A DNA stretch of 64,000 bases, from positions 1,245,187-1,309,186 of the forward strand of contig JAKOON010000040.1 of the NCBI GenBank assembly GCA_022577435.1, given 5' to 3'. The DNA comes from Embiotoca jacksoni (taxonomy: Eukaryota > Chordata > Actinopteri > Embiotocidae). The translations under genes were made by a program, and so were the position numbers. The first letter of the stretch is position 1. Each line of letters opens with the position of its first letter. Below are positions 38,458 through 49,107 of this stretch, one piece after another. The notes under the pieces are model-generated. The model was not told the DNA's origin. It did no database searches and was given only the letters and a program-made list of their open reading frames with translations.

Positions 38458-40663
38458 ATTTGGATTATATAAGAAAACCATCGACATTATCATCACGCTG
38501 CAGACATTAGGTTTCACACAGGTGTGAAACAGGAAGCCTGATGGGGTTTCAGGGAGCTGTATTCAATCTTTGTCTTCAGCCAGCTGTTTGTGATGTTCAG
38601 AACCTGCAGGGACTCTGCAGTGATTTAACATGTTGGTTGGTCAAAGTTTATAAAAAGTGACGGACCTCTGTGTTCATGCAGCGTTGATATGTTGAGCTTT
38701 GTGTGTTCACTGGTTCAGAAGCATTCTCGCGCCCATCAAATCCAACTTTCTCTTTTAAACACTATTTATTAACTTTATTCTGTGAAGTTAAAAACTTCTC
38801 TATCAGTAATTCTGCCTTCGATTTGTTCCCAACATGTTGATCAAACGTAAACATGAACTACTGAGATGATTGACAGCAGTTGTTAGTCAGCAGACTGCTC
38901 AGTGCTCCACTTGGCTGTTAGCAGGATGATGTTTGGGTGTATCTGGCATGTTAATTAGCGTATGCTTCCAACCAGTCACACTGGTTTGTAATCCCTGACA
39001 GGTTGTACGCATGGTTGTAAAGGATGAAGCAGATTTACACTCCGTCGAATGGAGGTCGTTCTGCACTAAACCTCCTCTCACCTGAGTTCAACTATCAGTC
39101 ATTGGAGCGGTTATTTCTGGTCCTGATGGAAACTGCTGTGGTGGCTGATTGTTCTGATCAAAGATGTTTGATTTTGTGGCAGATGTTTCTCCAAAATGTT
39201 GATGTATTTTTTTTAGTTTTAAGTGAGTTTTTTTGCGTAAAATTGCAGGAATTAGAAAAAATTGTTTCCAGAACAGAGCGTCTGTGACTGGAATATAGAA
39301 ACAAGGACGACATCAGCTGTCAAAATAAGAGCTTTAGATGCTGTTTAATTCATGTTCATTCAACACATAGACCTGCTGGATGAAACAAACAAAGAGACGT
39401 CTCTGACAACTGGACGTGTGGAGAAAACTCATTTAACATCCAGTAATATGGAATCACTTCCTTTGATCACAAACATTTAATCATCATTTTAATGTGAAGA
39501 ACACATTTCCCACAAACCTCGTCACTTCCTGTTTCTCCTCTTGTTCCTGTTCCTCCGGTGAACAGAGTTTTATTTGGAGATGAAAACAGGAGCAGAGACT
39601 TTCTGGTTGGAAATGAGGAGTTCTTGTTTGTTTTGTTTGAAAATATTTACTTTACATTGTCAATACTTTTAGCACAGATTCTGATGACGACATTTTTTGT
39701 GGAAAAATAGTGGGAATTTAAAAACATTGCAAGCTCCCACAAATATTTCTGAGTTTGCTTGAATTTGTGCTAATTATTGCGACTGTGAGGGGACTGACTT
39801 CACATCCAGAAGTTCAAAACATACCTGAAAATAAGGATTGTTAAGATTTGTGTGAAATGAAGCAGCAGCAGTGTGTCTGGAGGACGTGACTGAATATCTT
39901 TGTTTTAAACATCACACATCAAAGTTTCATAGCATCACAACTTCTGTAGTTTCTTCAAGATCTTCGACTAAACTTCTACCTGCAGTTAAAGGCTTTAATA
40001 CCAAGCCTGCTAACACATACGTAGTTCACAAGTTAACAGTGCTTTTAGTAAAAGTTGATTGACATCTTCCATCCAGTCAGACTCCAGAAGTGTTGGTGGC
40101 CAACATGATTTAAAATGCTAACTTTTGGGATTTTGTTTTAGTGAGTGTCATTTCAAGTTAAAACTCTTGAGTCGTGAAGGTCTGCATGGAGACGAGTTCG
40201 GGTTTCTGCATTACAATAATCTGAACCTTTAGTTTCCAGTTTGTTTGGTTTCCAAGGTAACGGTTAGCTGGTGATAAACGCACTGATCACTCAGCTCTGT
40301 GCTAACTCATACAGAGACTGTAGAGACAGAAGGTTTATAAAGCCCGACATGCACACATCCTGTGTTGTTCTATCAGTAATGAGGTTAACACAAGTTCTGT
40401 GTGCTAGCAGTACATGTGGGCGTGGCCAACCTGGTTGGTAGATTGGTGAGTGCATCTGTGGTGCAGCGGTGAAGTAGGTGGAACAGATGATTAGAAGGTG
40501 TGTCACAGCCGACTTCACTCACAGCCAATCAAATCAGCTCCTCACATCCCCTTTAAAACCTATGTGGTGCAGAAGGAGCAGACCGACACCATCCAACCTT
40601 TACATGGGAGGAAACAGACATGTCTGGAGGTCCAGCCTCTAATCTCTGAATTTTATGGTGCAA
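38458..40663. other. Intergenic DNA, no supported gene
   Basis: AT-rich stretches alternate with moderate-GC sequence. Frames of 60-90 codons on both strands have no supporting signals. No tandem repeat or recognisable mobile element was seen. Confidence 0.4.
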
Positions 40664-41105
40664 CCAACCATCATCCATCAGTGATGTCATCATCCATCAG
40701 TGATGTCATCGTTGGTTTGTGAACATTATGAATCCTCCAGTTCAGATTCTGTCCGTCACCATCTTTGCTAGTTCGGAGCGGTTTGGAGCAGGAAGTGACC
40801 ATATTTGGACGAGCTGGGGGAGGAGCCAGCGGTGGATCTGACCGATCTGATTGGAAACCTGACGATACTACGTCCCGCCCACCGATAGCTGTAACCTGAC
40901 TGCACCACAGGCCTGTCAATCAAACAGACACGCCCCCAAAAACAGGTCTTCTTGAATCTTCTTTTCTAATGAATGAGGGATTATTTTCAGATGGACCTCC
41001 AGAAAACTAATAAGAAGGAGTGACTTTAGCTAACAACACCGAGATAACTGATGGACACATTTTTCAGACCTGGAAGCTACGAACACTTTTATAAACAGTC
41101 TGTGG
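40664..41105 (+). repeat. Dispersed repeat copy B, with internal deletion
   Basis: It opens with the tandem catcatccatcagtgatgt motif and contains the family blocks through gggggaggagcc, gacgatactacgtcccgccc, aaacagacacgcccccaa and gagataactgatggacacat. It then jumps straight to ttttcagacctggaagctac, skipping about 115 bases present in copies C and D. Its tail is aacacttttataaacagtctgtggg, one or two changes away from the unit of the 31-kb array. Non-coding. Confidence 0.9.
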
Positions 41106-42317
41106 GTCCTACAGTCGGCCTCCACCATGATGATGTTAAATCAGCTGTGAAGAGGGAACTCATATTATAAATATCTCTTCACTGGTACTAAAACTGCGAC
41201 CCAGTGGAGGAAGACATTTTTGGGGTGGTCGAGATCTGGAAATGTGGATCCTTTTACCTTTAATATTTAATTAATTAAATATCAAAGTGAACAAAGAACA
41301 CTTTTTCAATACAGTGAAATCAGATGCTGGAAGGATGTTGAGGAGTGAGCAGAAGTTAATTAAAGGTCACGATGAAATTAATTTATTAACAACAGTTATA
41401 AAGAGCAATGTGCTCCAAACATCACTGATGTTGTGGTGTTAATAAATATGTTGCATAGATGCTTCGATTAAATTACTAAACCAGATGAGGAGATGAACAG
41501 ACTTTTAAATTGTTCTTCTCTATGTTTAATTTCATGGTAGTTCATTTGTAGTTAACCTGAGTGTGTTCTATATTTCCTGGCTGAGATGGGCTGTTGCGTC
41601 ATCACGCTCCAACTGATTGATTCACATCCAACAGACAAGAATCAGCTTCATTTTTAGATCATTAACTCATCAGAAGGTTGCATTAAAAAGACATCTTGTT
41701 TTTCATATTCATGTTGGATTAAAGACGTAGAACCTGTCTGAGGGGTTTTGATGGTCCGGTCTGAGCTGGCGGAGCCGGAGGAGCAATCTCACATCAAACC
41801 TGACACCAAAAAAATCTGTGCAAGAGTGCATCTTTACTGACACACCCGTCTCCACCCATCTCCACCCGTCTCCACCCGTCTCTCACAGCCGGCTTCGTGT
41901 TGAGCTACAGAAATGAAAGTGCACCAGGATCCAGCTCTTTGATTAAAGGACAACTCCAGTGTCAGCAGCTACTTCTTTACATGATACCCAACAACTGCAT
42001 GAAGTGATTACGAGTCAACGTTGTTATTTTCACTTGTTGACTTTTGCTGCTGCAGCTTTTACAAAGAAGGGACCCGTAGTGTGCAATGAAGTTACAATTG
42101 ATTTTTTACAGTGCAGTTGGAAGAGATGACTGTTGTAAGTTGTATTTCATGGTTGTCTGACTGTTGAGAGGCCTCGATGGCTGAACGTCGGGCTGACGGT
42201 GCCGGTCAGTGCTGCAGTGTTGGTGGACAGAGTCTCTCCGAGTGATGAGCACTCATGCAAACTAGAATGTGTTGAGTCAGCTGCTCTGCAGGCCTCCGTC
42301 CCTCCCCATGAGTTATT

Positions 42318-42318
<1 letters not shown>
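41106..42318. other. Intergenic DNA with a short 11-bp tandem repeat
   Basis: No gene is supported. Around 41843-41882 the sequence tctccacccgt/tctccacccat is repeated about four times. The rest is unique-looking, with a short AT-rich section at 41270-41420. Confidence 0.5.

Positions 42319-42371
<53 letters not shown>
42319..42371 (+). repeat. (CA)n microsatellite
   Basis: About 26 uninterrupted CA dinucleotides. Frames through it translate as TH or CV repeats and are not genes. Confidence 0.97.
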
Positions 42372-42372
<1 letters not shown>

Positions 42373-43765
42373 CAGTAGACTTGTAAACAGTAGTGGTGGA
42401 GGAGGGTTCCCAGACGAGCTGAGCCTCCATGTGACTCGTTGCTTCCTGACTGCTGAGGAGGCGACAGGTAGACCCTGAGCAGAAGACACTCAGGAGACAC
42501 TCGGGCTGACGGACAGCCGGCCTGGAAGCAGCTGGACTCCTCACACCTCACAGGATCACATGTAGGACGCTGAGGTAGGACGAGAAGTCCACAGGACGTT
42601 TAGGAAATGCTGTCACAGAGACAGTCTGGTGTCTCTCTGTCTCTGTTTGTCTCTCTGTCTCTGTTTGTCTCTCTGTGTCTCTGTGTGTCTCTGTTAAACT
42701 TTAGATTTTGTTTAAAGACGGTCTCATGTCTGTCTTCGGGTGGACGTCTCCTGTTCTCCATCATAATAACTGGTTCTGGTCTTCTCTTCTTTGTTGTGGC
42801 TCTTCTTCAGTCAGATTTCTGTCTTATGTTACATGAATATGACATTATTATTATTAAAGGCTTCTGATTGGCAGGCTGACTGTCAGATCTTCATCCTGTG
42901 GAGCATCTGGCCAGAGACGGCAGACATAAACATGCTGAACATACACAGAGAGAGTTTCACCACGTTCACCCCAAAAACTCTCGCTGTACGTTAGTTCATC
43001 CAGCAGGAGGAGGATTCAGAAGGTGATTGGTGATGCATGTTCTTTATTATAACGGTGGATCATGAAGTCGTTGATGCGTCAGTGGTGGAGCTGGAAGTGA
43101 ATTTAACTGAGGTTATAATAAAGGAGGTTTTGCAGTGAAATCTGAATCTGCAGAACAGTTGACTCAGTGGAATGAAATGTTTTCAGTCTGAGGTAGAAAG
43201 GAGCAGAAAGTACTATATGAAGAGGTAAATGTGAGCCAGAGTGTACAACCTCTCCTCAGCCATCCTCCTCAGCTGAGATGTGTGCTGGTGGTTTTCCTTC
43301 CTGGTTGAGCCTCTCCTCTGTCCGGGTGTCCGGCAGCTCTCTGACCAGCAACACACCGTGAATCACTCTGCAGGAATGTCCGGTCTCCGAGCAGAGCGAG
43401 ATGAGAATAGGTGGCTTTCTGTTGACCACGTCTGTGTGGGCTGCATCTGTCAGCATCTATAACTGTTGGTGACTCCAGTCTCACTTCAAACAGATCCATT
43501 CATCATGTGTTTGTGCTGCTTGTGTTGACAGTCGTTGGTCCACGGCTGCACATCAGGATATTGATGAAGATGTTGTCTGCTTCATCATCAGACCAACACG
43601 TTCACTTTTTAAGAAGAAAGAGAAAATCTTCATGCAAAGTTTCACTCTCGCCGCTGTGAAGCCGCACTCAGCTCACATCTGAGGATAAAATCTGGAAGTG
43701 ACTTTAGAAAATATGGACACGTCATCTCTTCGTTTTCCAGCTGATGGACTGACAGCAGCCGCACA
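42372..43765. other. Intergenic DNA; short gtctctctgtctctgttt repeat at 42630-42692
   Basis: A small pyrimidine-rich repeat of about 18 bp occurs at 42630-42692. GC-richer sequence at 43256-43500 yields minus-strand frames of 66 and 76 codons in two phases, with no splice or start signal. I could not decide whether this is coding. Confidence 0.35.
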
Positions 43766-43774
43766 TGTGTGTGT

Positions 43775-43811
<37 letters not shown>

Positions 43812-44252
43812 AGTGAGTGTGTGTGTGTGTGTGAGAGTGAGTGTGTGTGTGTGTGTGTGAGAGAGTGTATGTGTGTGAGTGAGTGAGTGAGTGAGTGAGT
43901 GAGTGAGTGAGTGTGTGAGTGTGTGTGTGTGTGAGAGAGTGTATGTGTGTGAGTGAGTGAGTGTGTGTGTGTGTGAGAGAGTGTATGTGTGTGAGTGAGT
44001 GAGTGTGTGTGTGTGTGTGTGAGAGTGTGTGTGTTTGAGTGAGTGAGTGAGTGAGTGAGTGAGTGAGTGAGTGAGTGTGTGTGTGTGTGAGAGAGTGTAT
44101 GTGTGTGAGTGAGTGAGTGTGTGTGTGTGTGAGAGAGTGTATGTGTGTGAGTGAGTGAGTGTGTGTGTGTGTGAGAGAGTGTATGTGTGTGAGTGAGTGA
44201 GTGTGTGTGTGTGTGTGTGAGAGTGTGTGTGTTTGAGTGAGTGAGTGAGTGA

Positions 44253-44327
<75 letters not shown>
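43766..44327 (+). repeat. Complex GT / GAGT / GAGA microsatellite with second-order repeats
   Basis: Tracts of (gt)n, (gagt)n and gagagagtgtatgtgtgt alternate over about 560 bases. The module gagagagtgtatgtgtgtga, then (gtga)n, then (gt)n recurs at about 43858, 43935, 43977, 44093, 44133 and 44173. It ends in a pure (gt)n run at 44258-44321. The 228- and 236-codon minus-strand frames (THTHSLTH) are shadows of this repeat. Confidence 0.97.
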
Positions 44328-45454
44328 TCCAGTGGAAAGTAATCACTGACATTCACCAAATATAATGTGAAACTATTTTTTTTAGAGATACTGACACATC
44401 AATCAGTGCAGAGAACAAATCAATATTTTATTATTTATTCTGCAATACGTTCTGGATGTATGTCATCACCACTGAGCACACTGCCAGCCTTAGTCTGCAG
44501 GTTGTAATGAACACAGCGGCCTCTAGGGGCCGCTAGCAGCAATCTGAAAACTGTAATGAGCAGTCAGTTTAATGTCATCATCTTTCTGTAGTGTGAATGT
44601 ATAACTGTAACAAGGATTCAGAAGAAGATGGCACCAGGGGAAGAGGCAACACCAGTTCTCACGTAATAGTGTGTGCGTGTTCCTGCTTTGCTTTTTGCGT
44701 GTGCATTCCTGTCATGTATGACTGTGGAAGAGGTGAGCAATGCCCCTGGGAGCAGAGCCGTGATCAGACACGTCTCCTCAGTATTTACATGATTTCAACA
44801 GCTCAGCAAAATGCAGAGAGTCAGAGCTGCAGCTGCAGGAACACGACTCTTCTACTGTTAGATACGCCGTGTTCACGCTGCACATAGACATGAAACAACT
44901 AGTTGGTTAATTGATTTGTCTTCCACAAAAAACAATCTGTTGTCTTTGGATAATAGATTCATTGTTTTTGTCATTTTAAAGCAGAATGTCTGAATGTCTC
45001 TGTTCACTGATGTCATGTCTTTAAATATGGGAGTAAATGAAATATATCTGGATTTTGGTTGTAACTTAAGTGAAGTTTTTTCCATGGTGGATGATGAAGA
45101 TGAGAGGAAGAGGAGGGATGACCTGCAGCAAAGGTCCAGGTGGGGTCAAACTGGACATTGTGGTCAGGAGAGCGCAGAAGCTTTATCACATTTTATTGGC
45201 CAATTGAAAAAGTAAAAGGCAGGTTAAAAACAAATGAACTGTTGTAACCTTTATTCTTGTCACGTGGTTAATAGAAAAAAGCACCAATTTTCAACTTGTG
45301 TGACAGAAGATCATAAAACTGTGATTGAAAGGAGACGTGTGAAGCTGCTGTCATGTTGTCTTCATGTTCATGGATCCAACATGTCTCTGTCTCACCGTGG
45401 TTCACTACAAGCTGACTGCTGGGCAGCGAAAAGGGATTCGTCATGTTTGTTTGT
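44328..45454. other. Intergenic DNA, no supported gene
   Basis: Unique-looking sequence. Frames at 44597-44887, 44994-45215 and 45234-45470 have no start, splice or codon-bias support. Confidence 0.4.
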
Positions 45455-45870
45455 CAGTGGTGGCTGGTGATAAAAAGTTTCCGGGGGGGGTTCTGTTGAT
45501 GTTGGAGGAGGCGGAGCCACAGCGCCACGTAAACAAAGGGGAGTTTTTCATGTTTTAGACACAAACATTCTCCTGAAACATGACTGAGACATTTCCCTGA
45601 ACGGAAATCAGAGTTACAGTCAGCAAAGAAACGACGAGCTTCCAGAGAAGACTCCTCGGCTGTCGTAGCTCACTCTGAGGATACAGCTGCAGCTCATCAG
45701 ATACTCACTGAGCAGAGCAAATACTTATCAGAGGAAATATTGACTGAGCGGAGACGTCAGGTCCCGGGACCACCTGCAGGTGGTAAAGACGGATCACAAC
45801 CATCTTCATCATGTTCTGTAAATGTGGAATCAGACTCACTGAAACTATTAGCAATAGCACTCGTTCCTGC
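45455..45870 (+). mobile_element. Possible DNA-transposon remnant
   Basis: The string cagtggtggctggtgataaa followed by a poly-G stretch (45454-45488) resembles a terminal inverted repeat found on fish DNA transposons. About 100 bases later a broken frame reads KSELQSAKKRRASRE and continues into a serine-rich stretch (45740 onward), as an eroded transposase N-terminus might. No matching opposite terminus was found. The class is not assigned. Confidence 0.3.
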
Positions 45871-46080
45871 TCATTGGCTCACCTTCATCACATCATCATC
45901 ATCAGCAGCAGCAGCTGTCTTTACACCAGCAGACAGCAGAGGATCAAAAATGGCAGCTCAGCTCACAATTATTTGTATTAACTTTAAAAAAGTGTTTAAT
46001 TCCAAACAGGAGCCAGTTAATATTATTTATTTCAGATATTTAATTAATTGACTAATTACATAACAGAAAATATCTCTATT

Positions 46081-46157
46081 AGACTCAGGTCTCTGTTAGA
46101 CCCAGGTCTCTGTTAGACCCAGGTCTCCGTTGGACCCGGGTCTCCGTTAGACCCACA
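46081..46157 (+). repeat. 17-bp minisatellite, four to five units
   Basis: agacccaggtctctgtt is repeated with changes to agactcagg, ccgggtctccg and a final degenerate unit. Confidence 0.85.
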
Positions 46158-46525
46158 TCTAGTGTCAGTTCAAACAGGATTATGTTGAACTTTTTTTGAG
46201 ATTTGTGTTGCTTTTGATTCAGTGTGTCTTTCTATGTTCCTTCTGAACACCAGCTACTGTCAGTAACCGGTCCTCCAGGAGGTTCTGCTGAGTGCCATCA
46301 GCTGCTCGTGTCTGTGTCAGCATGTCTGTGATGTTGTGGTTGTCTGCAGTTAAAGAGTGGAGTTACACGGACCACTTGGTAACCTTCAGAGCGCTGACGT
46401 GTTCAGAGAAAGTGAGACAGCTGCTTCCTGCTCAACAGGTCCTCCTGTCTGTATCAACACATCAACCACATGCGGGTGAAGAGCCTCCATGTTCAGATGA
46501 ATTACAGACCGTCCATCCTTTATCT
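46158..46525. other. Intergenic DNA, nothing recognised
   Basis: Unique-looking moderate-GC sequence between the 17-bp repeat and repeat copy E. The plus frame 46292-46537 has no supporting signals. Confidence 0.35.
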
Positions 46526-46751
46526 GACCGTATATAAAAGTGTTCGTAGCTTCTGGGTCTGAAAAATGGTTCTGATCCAGAAGTGTCTTCAGATGCAATA
46601 CCAGCGAGTGCCACTAGAGGTCGGCTCCAAAAAGCCTCCGGCTCCATAGACTCCCATTCAACTTCTCTCATCAAATCCAAAGTGAATAAAATGTGTCCAT
46701 CAGTTATCTCTGTGTTGTTAACTAAAGTCACTCCTTCTTATTAGTTTTCTG
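46526..46751 (-). repeat. Dispersed repeat copy E, 3' part, reversed
   Basis: Read on the minus strand it runs from aactaataagaaggagtgac through gacacattttattcactttg, the ggaggctttttggagccgac block and gctacgaacacttttatata, ending in acggtcag. It is collinear with the 3' half of copies C and D. Its inner end coincides with a GT/poly-G tract that begins at 46750. The tail differs slightly from the array unit (tatacggtca instead of tatccagtct). Confidence 0.9.
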
Positions 46752-46790
46752 TGTGTGTGTGTGTGTGTGTGTGGGGGGGGGGGGGGTGTG
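46750..46790 (+). repeat. (GT)n followed by a 13-14 base poly-G run
   Basis: Twelve GT dinucleotides lead into an uninterrupted run of G at 46773-46786, then return to gtg. The tract directly borders repeat copy E. Runs of G this long are error-prone in sequencing. Confidence 0.9.
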
Positions 46791-46930
46791 CAGCACTGAT
46801 CTGGAAATAAAGAGCGTCACTACACCGAGTGCTTCACAGCTTCTCACAGACACAACTATCTGAGTGGAGAGGCAGGAACATGTGTCTGATATGAAGACAG
46901 CGAGGGTTGTCAGGTTGGGGGATGTCCACA

Positions 46931-46950
46931 TAATAATATATATATGTATG

Positions 46951-46987
<37 letters not shown>
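46931..46987 (+). repeat. (TA)n / (TAA)n microsatellite
   Basis: A short tata/tatg segment is followed by about eleven TAA units. The YYYY and IIII frames on either strand are translations of this tract. Confidence 0.95.
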
Positions 46988-46989
<2 letters not shown>

Positions 46990-47137
46990 CATAATGATGA
47001 AGATAATAAAGATCAAAGGAGTTGCTCTCGTTATTCACAGGCTCAAAGAAGAAAAACTAAAAGTGAATGAAATTAAAAAGGAGTAATGTTCTTCTCCCAG
47101 ACTGAGAGGAGACTGGACGCCATGAAAGACAACAACT

Positions 47138-47185
47138 AATCAGACAGACAGACAGAAAGAGACAGACAGAGAGACAGACAGGGAG
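47138..47185 (+). repeat. (GACA)n-like tract
   Basis: Interrupted gaca units (cagacagacagacag, then agagacagacagag) precede a purine-rich segment. Confidence 0.7.
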
Positions 47186-47244
47186 TGGGAGGGCAGTGTG
47201 AGACGGAGGAGGAGTGAAACAGGGAGTGTGATGTTTCCCAGCAG

Positions 47245-47323
47245 CCCGCTGAGATCTGGACTTCCTGTGTCCCCATTGGATTATGAGTGTAGAGACGGTT
47301 CAGGAGACACTGTCCTCCACATG
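47245..47323 (+). CDS. Weak exon candidate, possibly ankyrin-like
   Basis: Between a possible acceptor (tttcccagcag, ending at 47244) and a donor (atg|gtaatg at 47323/47324) the frame reads CRDGSGDTVLHM. That resembles the D-x-x-G-x-T-x-L-H core of an ankyrin repeat. The exon would be 79 nt. A GT microsatellite starts about 20 bases after the donor. One short motif is not enough to assign a family, and the match may be chance. Confidence 0.2.
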
Positions 47324-47344
47324 GTAATGTACACAGCCGACCTG

Positions 47345-47385
<41 letters not shown>

Positions 47386-47391
47386 TGTGTC
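47345..47391 (+). repeat. (GT)n microsatellite
   Basis: About 20 GT units ending in gtctgtgtctgcag. Confidence 0.95.
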
Positions 47392-47465
47392 TGCAGCCTT
47401 TCAGCATGTGTAACTGTGATCGATGTGCTTCCTTCACTTCCTTATTGCTGCTGTTTCAGGCCGGC

Positions 47466-47467
<2 letters not shown>

Positions 47468-47549
<82 letters not shown>

Positions 47550-47561
47550 TGTGTGTGTGTT
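47468..47561 (+). repeat. (GT)n microsatellite
   Basis: About 46 GT units with one gagt interruption near the right end. Confidence 0.97.
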
Positions 47562-47669
47562 GTCAGGGTGAGTCACAGGACACATTTCTGTTTGCCTGTT
47601 AGGTGAGGTGGACCGCACTGTATATCCAAACCACGTGCATGTTAGTGCGGACTCTCACCTCTCAGCCAG

Positions 47670-47704
47670 GGTGTGTGCGCGCGTGTGCGTGTGTGTGTGC
47701 GTGC

Positions 47705-47759
<55 letters not shown>
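47670..47759 (+). repeat. (GT)n/(GC)n microsatellite
   Basis: A mixed gtgcgcgcgtgtgcgt start leads into a pure GT run. Three such tracts lie within 420 bases (47345-47759). Alternating purine-pyrimidine DNA of this kind can adopt Z-form (known property). Confidence 0.95.
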
Positions 47760-48214
47760 CCTCTTCCTCTCCCTCCCTCATCTGTAAACACCTCTCCGAC
47801 ATGCCCAGGCACTGCCCAGGTTTTGGTATGCGTCAGCTCTGCAAGGTGTAAAATCTTGTTTCTCCAACCTTTATTTTTCTTTTTACCTTTCTCTTTTTCA
47901 TTGAAGGTGAATTAACAGGAAATAATCTTCATTTCTAGAAGACAGAATCACATTGACTGTATATAATCAGTATATGAATGAGTGTGTGGGTCCTGACAGC
48001 AGGAGCTCCTGTTGCTCTGTCAGTATTGTTATGAAATATCAGCTGCTCTGTTCTTCATTATGAACGTTTACTTTGTGGACTTCTGACTGTGTTTGGATGA
48101 ACTGTGGGAGATTTGTAGTGTTTGCAGGTGTTGGGGAGTATAAGTGCATATATGAAAAAAGGTAGTCTAAAGCCTTTGGTGTCTGCAGACGGAACTGTGT
48201 GAAGTCCAATCAGA
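47760..48214. other. Intergenic DNA, nothing recognised
   Basis: Pyrimidine-rich sequence at 47850-47900, then unique-looking DNA up to repeat copy C. Confidence 0.4.
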
Positions 48215-48722
48215 ACCATCAGTGATGTCATCATCCATCAGTGATGTCATCGTTGGTTTGTGAACGTTATGAATCCTCCAGTTCAGATTCTGTCCGTCAC
48301 CATCTTTCTAGTTCGGAGCGGTTTGGAGCAGGAAGTGACCATATTTGGACGAGCTGGGGGAGGAGCCAGCGGTGGATCAGTAACCTGACTGCACCACAGG
48401 CCTGTCAATCAAACAGACACGCCCCCAAAAACAGGTCTTCTTGAATCTTCTTTTCTAATGAATGAGGGATTATTTTCAGATGGACCTCCAGAAAACTAAT
48501 AAGAAGGAGTGACTTTAGCTAACAACACCGAGATAACTGATGGACACATTTTATTCACTTTGGATTTGATGAGAGAAGTTGAATGGGAGTCTATGGAGCC
48601 GGAGGCTTTTTGGAGCCGACCTCTAGTGGCACTCGCTGGTATTGCAGCTGAAGACACTTCTGGATCAGAACCATTTTACAGACCTGAAGCTACGAACTCT
48701 TTTATATCCAGTCTGTGGTGAA
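48215..48722 (+). repeat. Dispersed repeat copy C; its 3' end is the unit of the 31-kb array
   Basis: It has the same block order as copies A, B and D, with a small deletion near 48375 (the gacgatactacgtcccgccc section is missing). The 3' part is complete and ends acgaactc-ttttatatccagtctgtgg (48691-48719). The last 20 bases are identical to a unit of the 18/19-bp minisatellite, present here as a single copy. The 70-codon frame at 48509-48721 reads the repeat and is not a gene, since the same frame recurs in copies D and E with changes. Confidence 0.92.
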
Positions 48723-49107
48723 GTCCTATAAATGTCCTCACATGATGTCACTTGAGTGTTGTTTGGGGCTGAATATGAAATGAATGTGTTGCTGTTATAG
48801 TTATCAGTGAGCTTTCTGCTGTAAGCTACACAATTATTATTTTTTTCTATTTTCCTTTCAGGCAGACAAATACTAAGACTTTGGTTTCACAAGATGCCTA
48901 TTTTAAAATTGGATGTTGGAGTCAAATAATTCTGGTGTCAGATTTCTGAGAAGATCCATGAATGCATCACTTCAGAAAAATCACGAGGTTTTGTGCTTCA
49001 GTCTGAATCCTCGAAGGGACAGAAAAGTTTGTATGATGATGTTCCCAGAGAAGGAGGACACTAACCTTTGTGAACATCAACACCTGAGTTACACATGTTT
49101 CTGGGAC
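48723..49107. other. Intergenic DNA, nothing recognised
   Basis: AT-rich spacer between repeat copy C and the LINE tail. A 73-codon frame at 48913-49134 runs into the LINE 3' end and is unsupported. Confidence 0.4.

Noticed and set aside
43256..43499. Minus-strand frames of 66 and 76 codons in a GC-richer patch
   Set aside because: Two overlapping phases look equally open, and there is no acceptor, donor or recognisable motif. Too weak to list as an exon.
43642..44359. Minus-strand frames of 228 and 236 codons (TH/SLTH repeats)
   Set aside because: They are shadows of the GT/GAGT microsatellite, open in two phases at once.
45740..46051. 103-codon plus-strand frame, serine- and alanine-rich
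   Set aside because: The 3' half is low-complexity (atc/agc repeats) and the start lies inside a probable transposon remnant. Retained only as part of that remnant.
47347..47915. Several CVCVCV frames on the plus strand
   Set aside because: They are dinucleotide repeat translations.
48509..48721. 70-codon frame starting MTLANNTEITDG, also seen at 56355 and on the minus strand at 46462-46731
   Set aside because: It recurs because it lies in the dispersed repeat. Copy B carries an internal deletion and there is no sign of purifying selection on the frame. Only the exon at 56625 that the 56355 frame runs into is kept.
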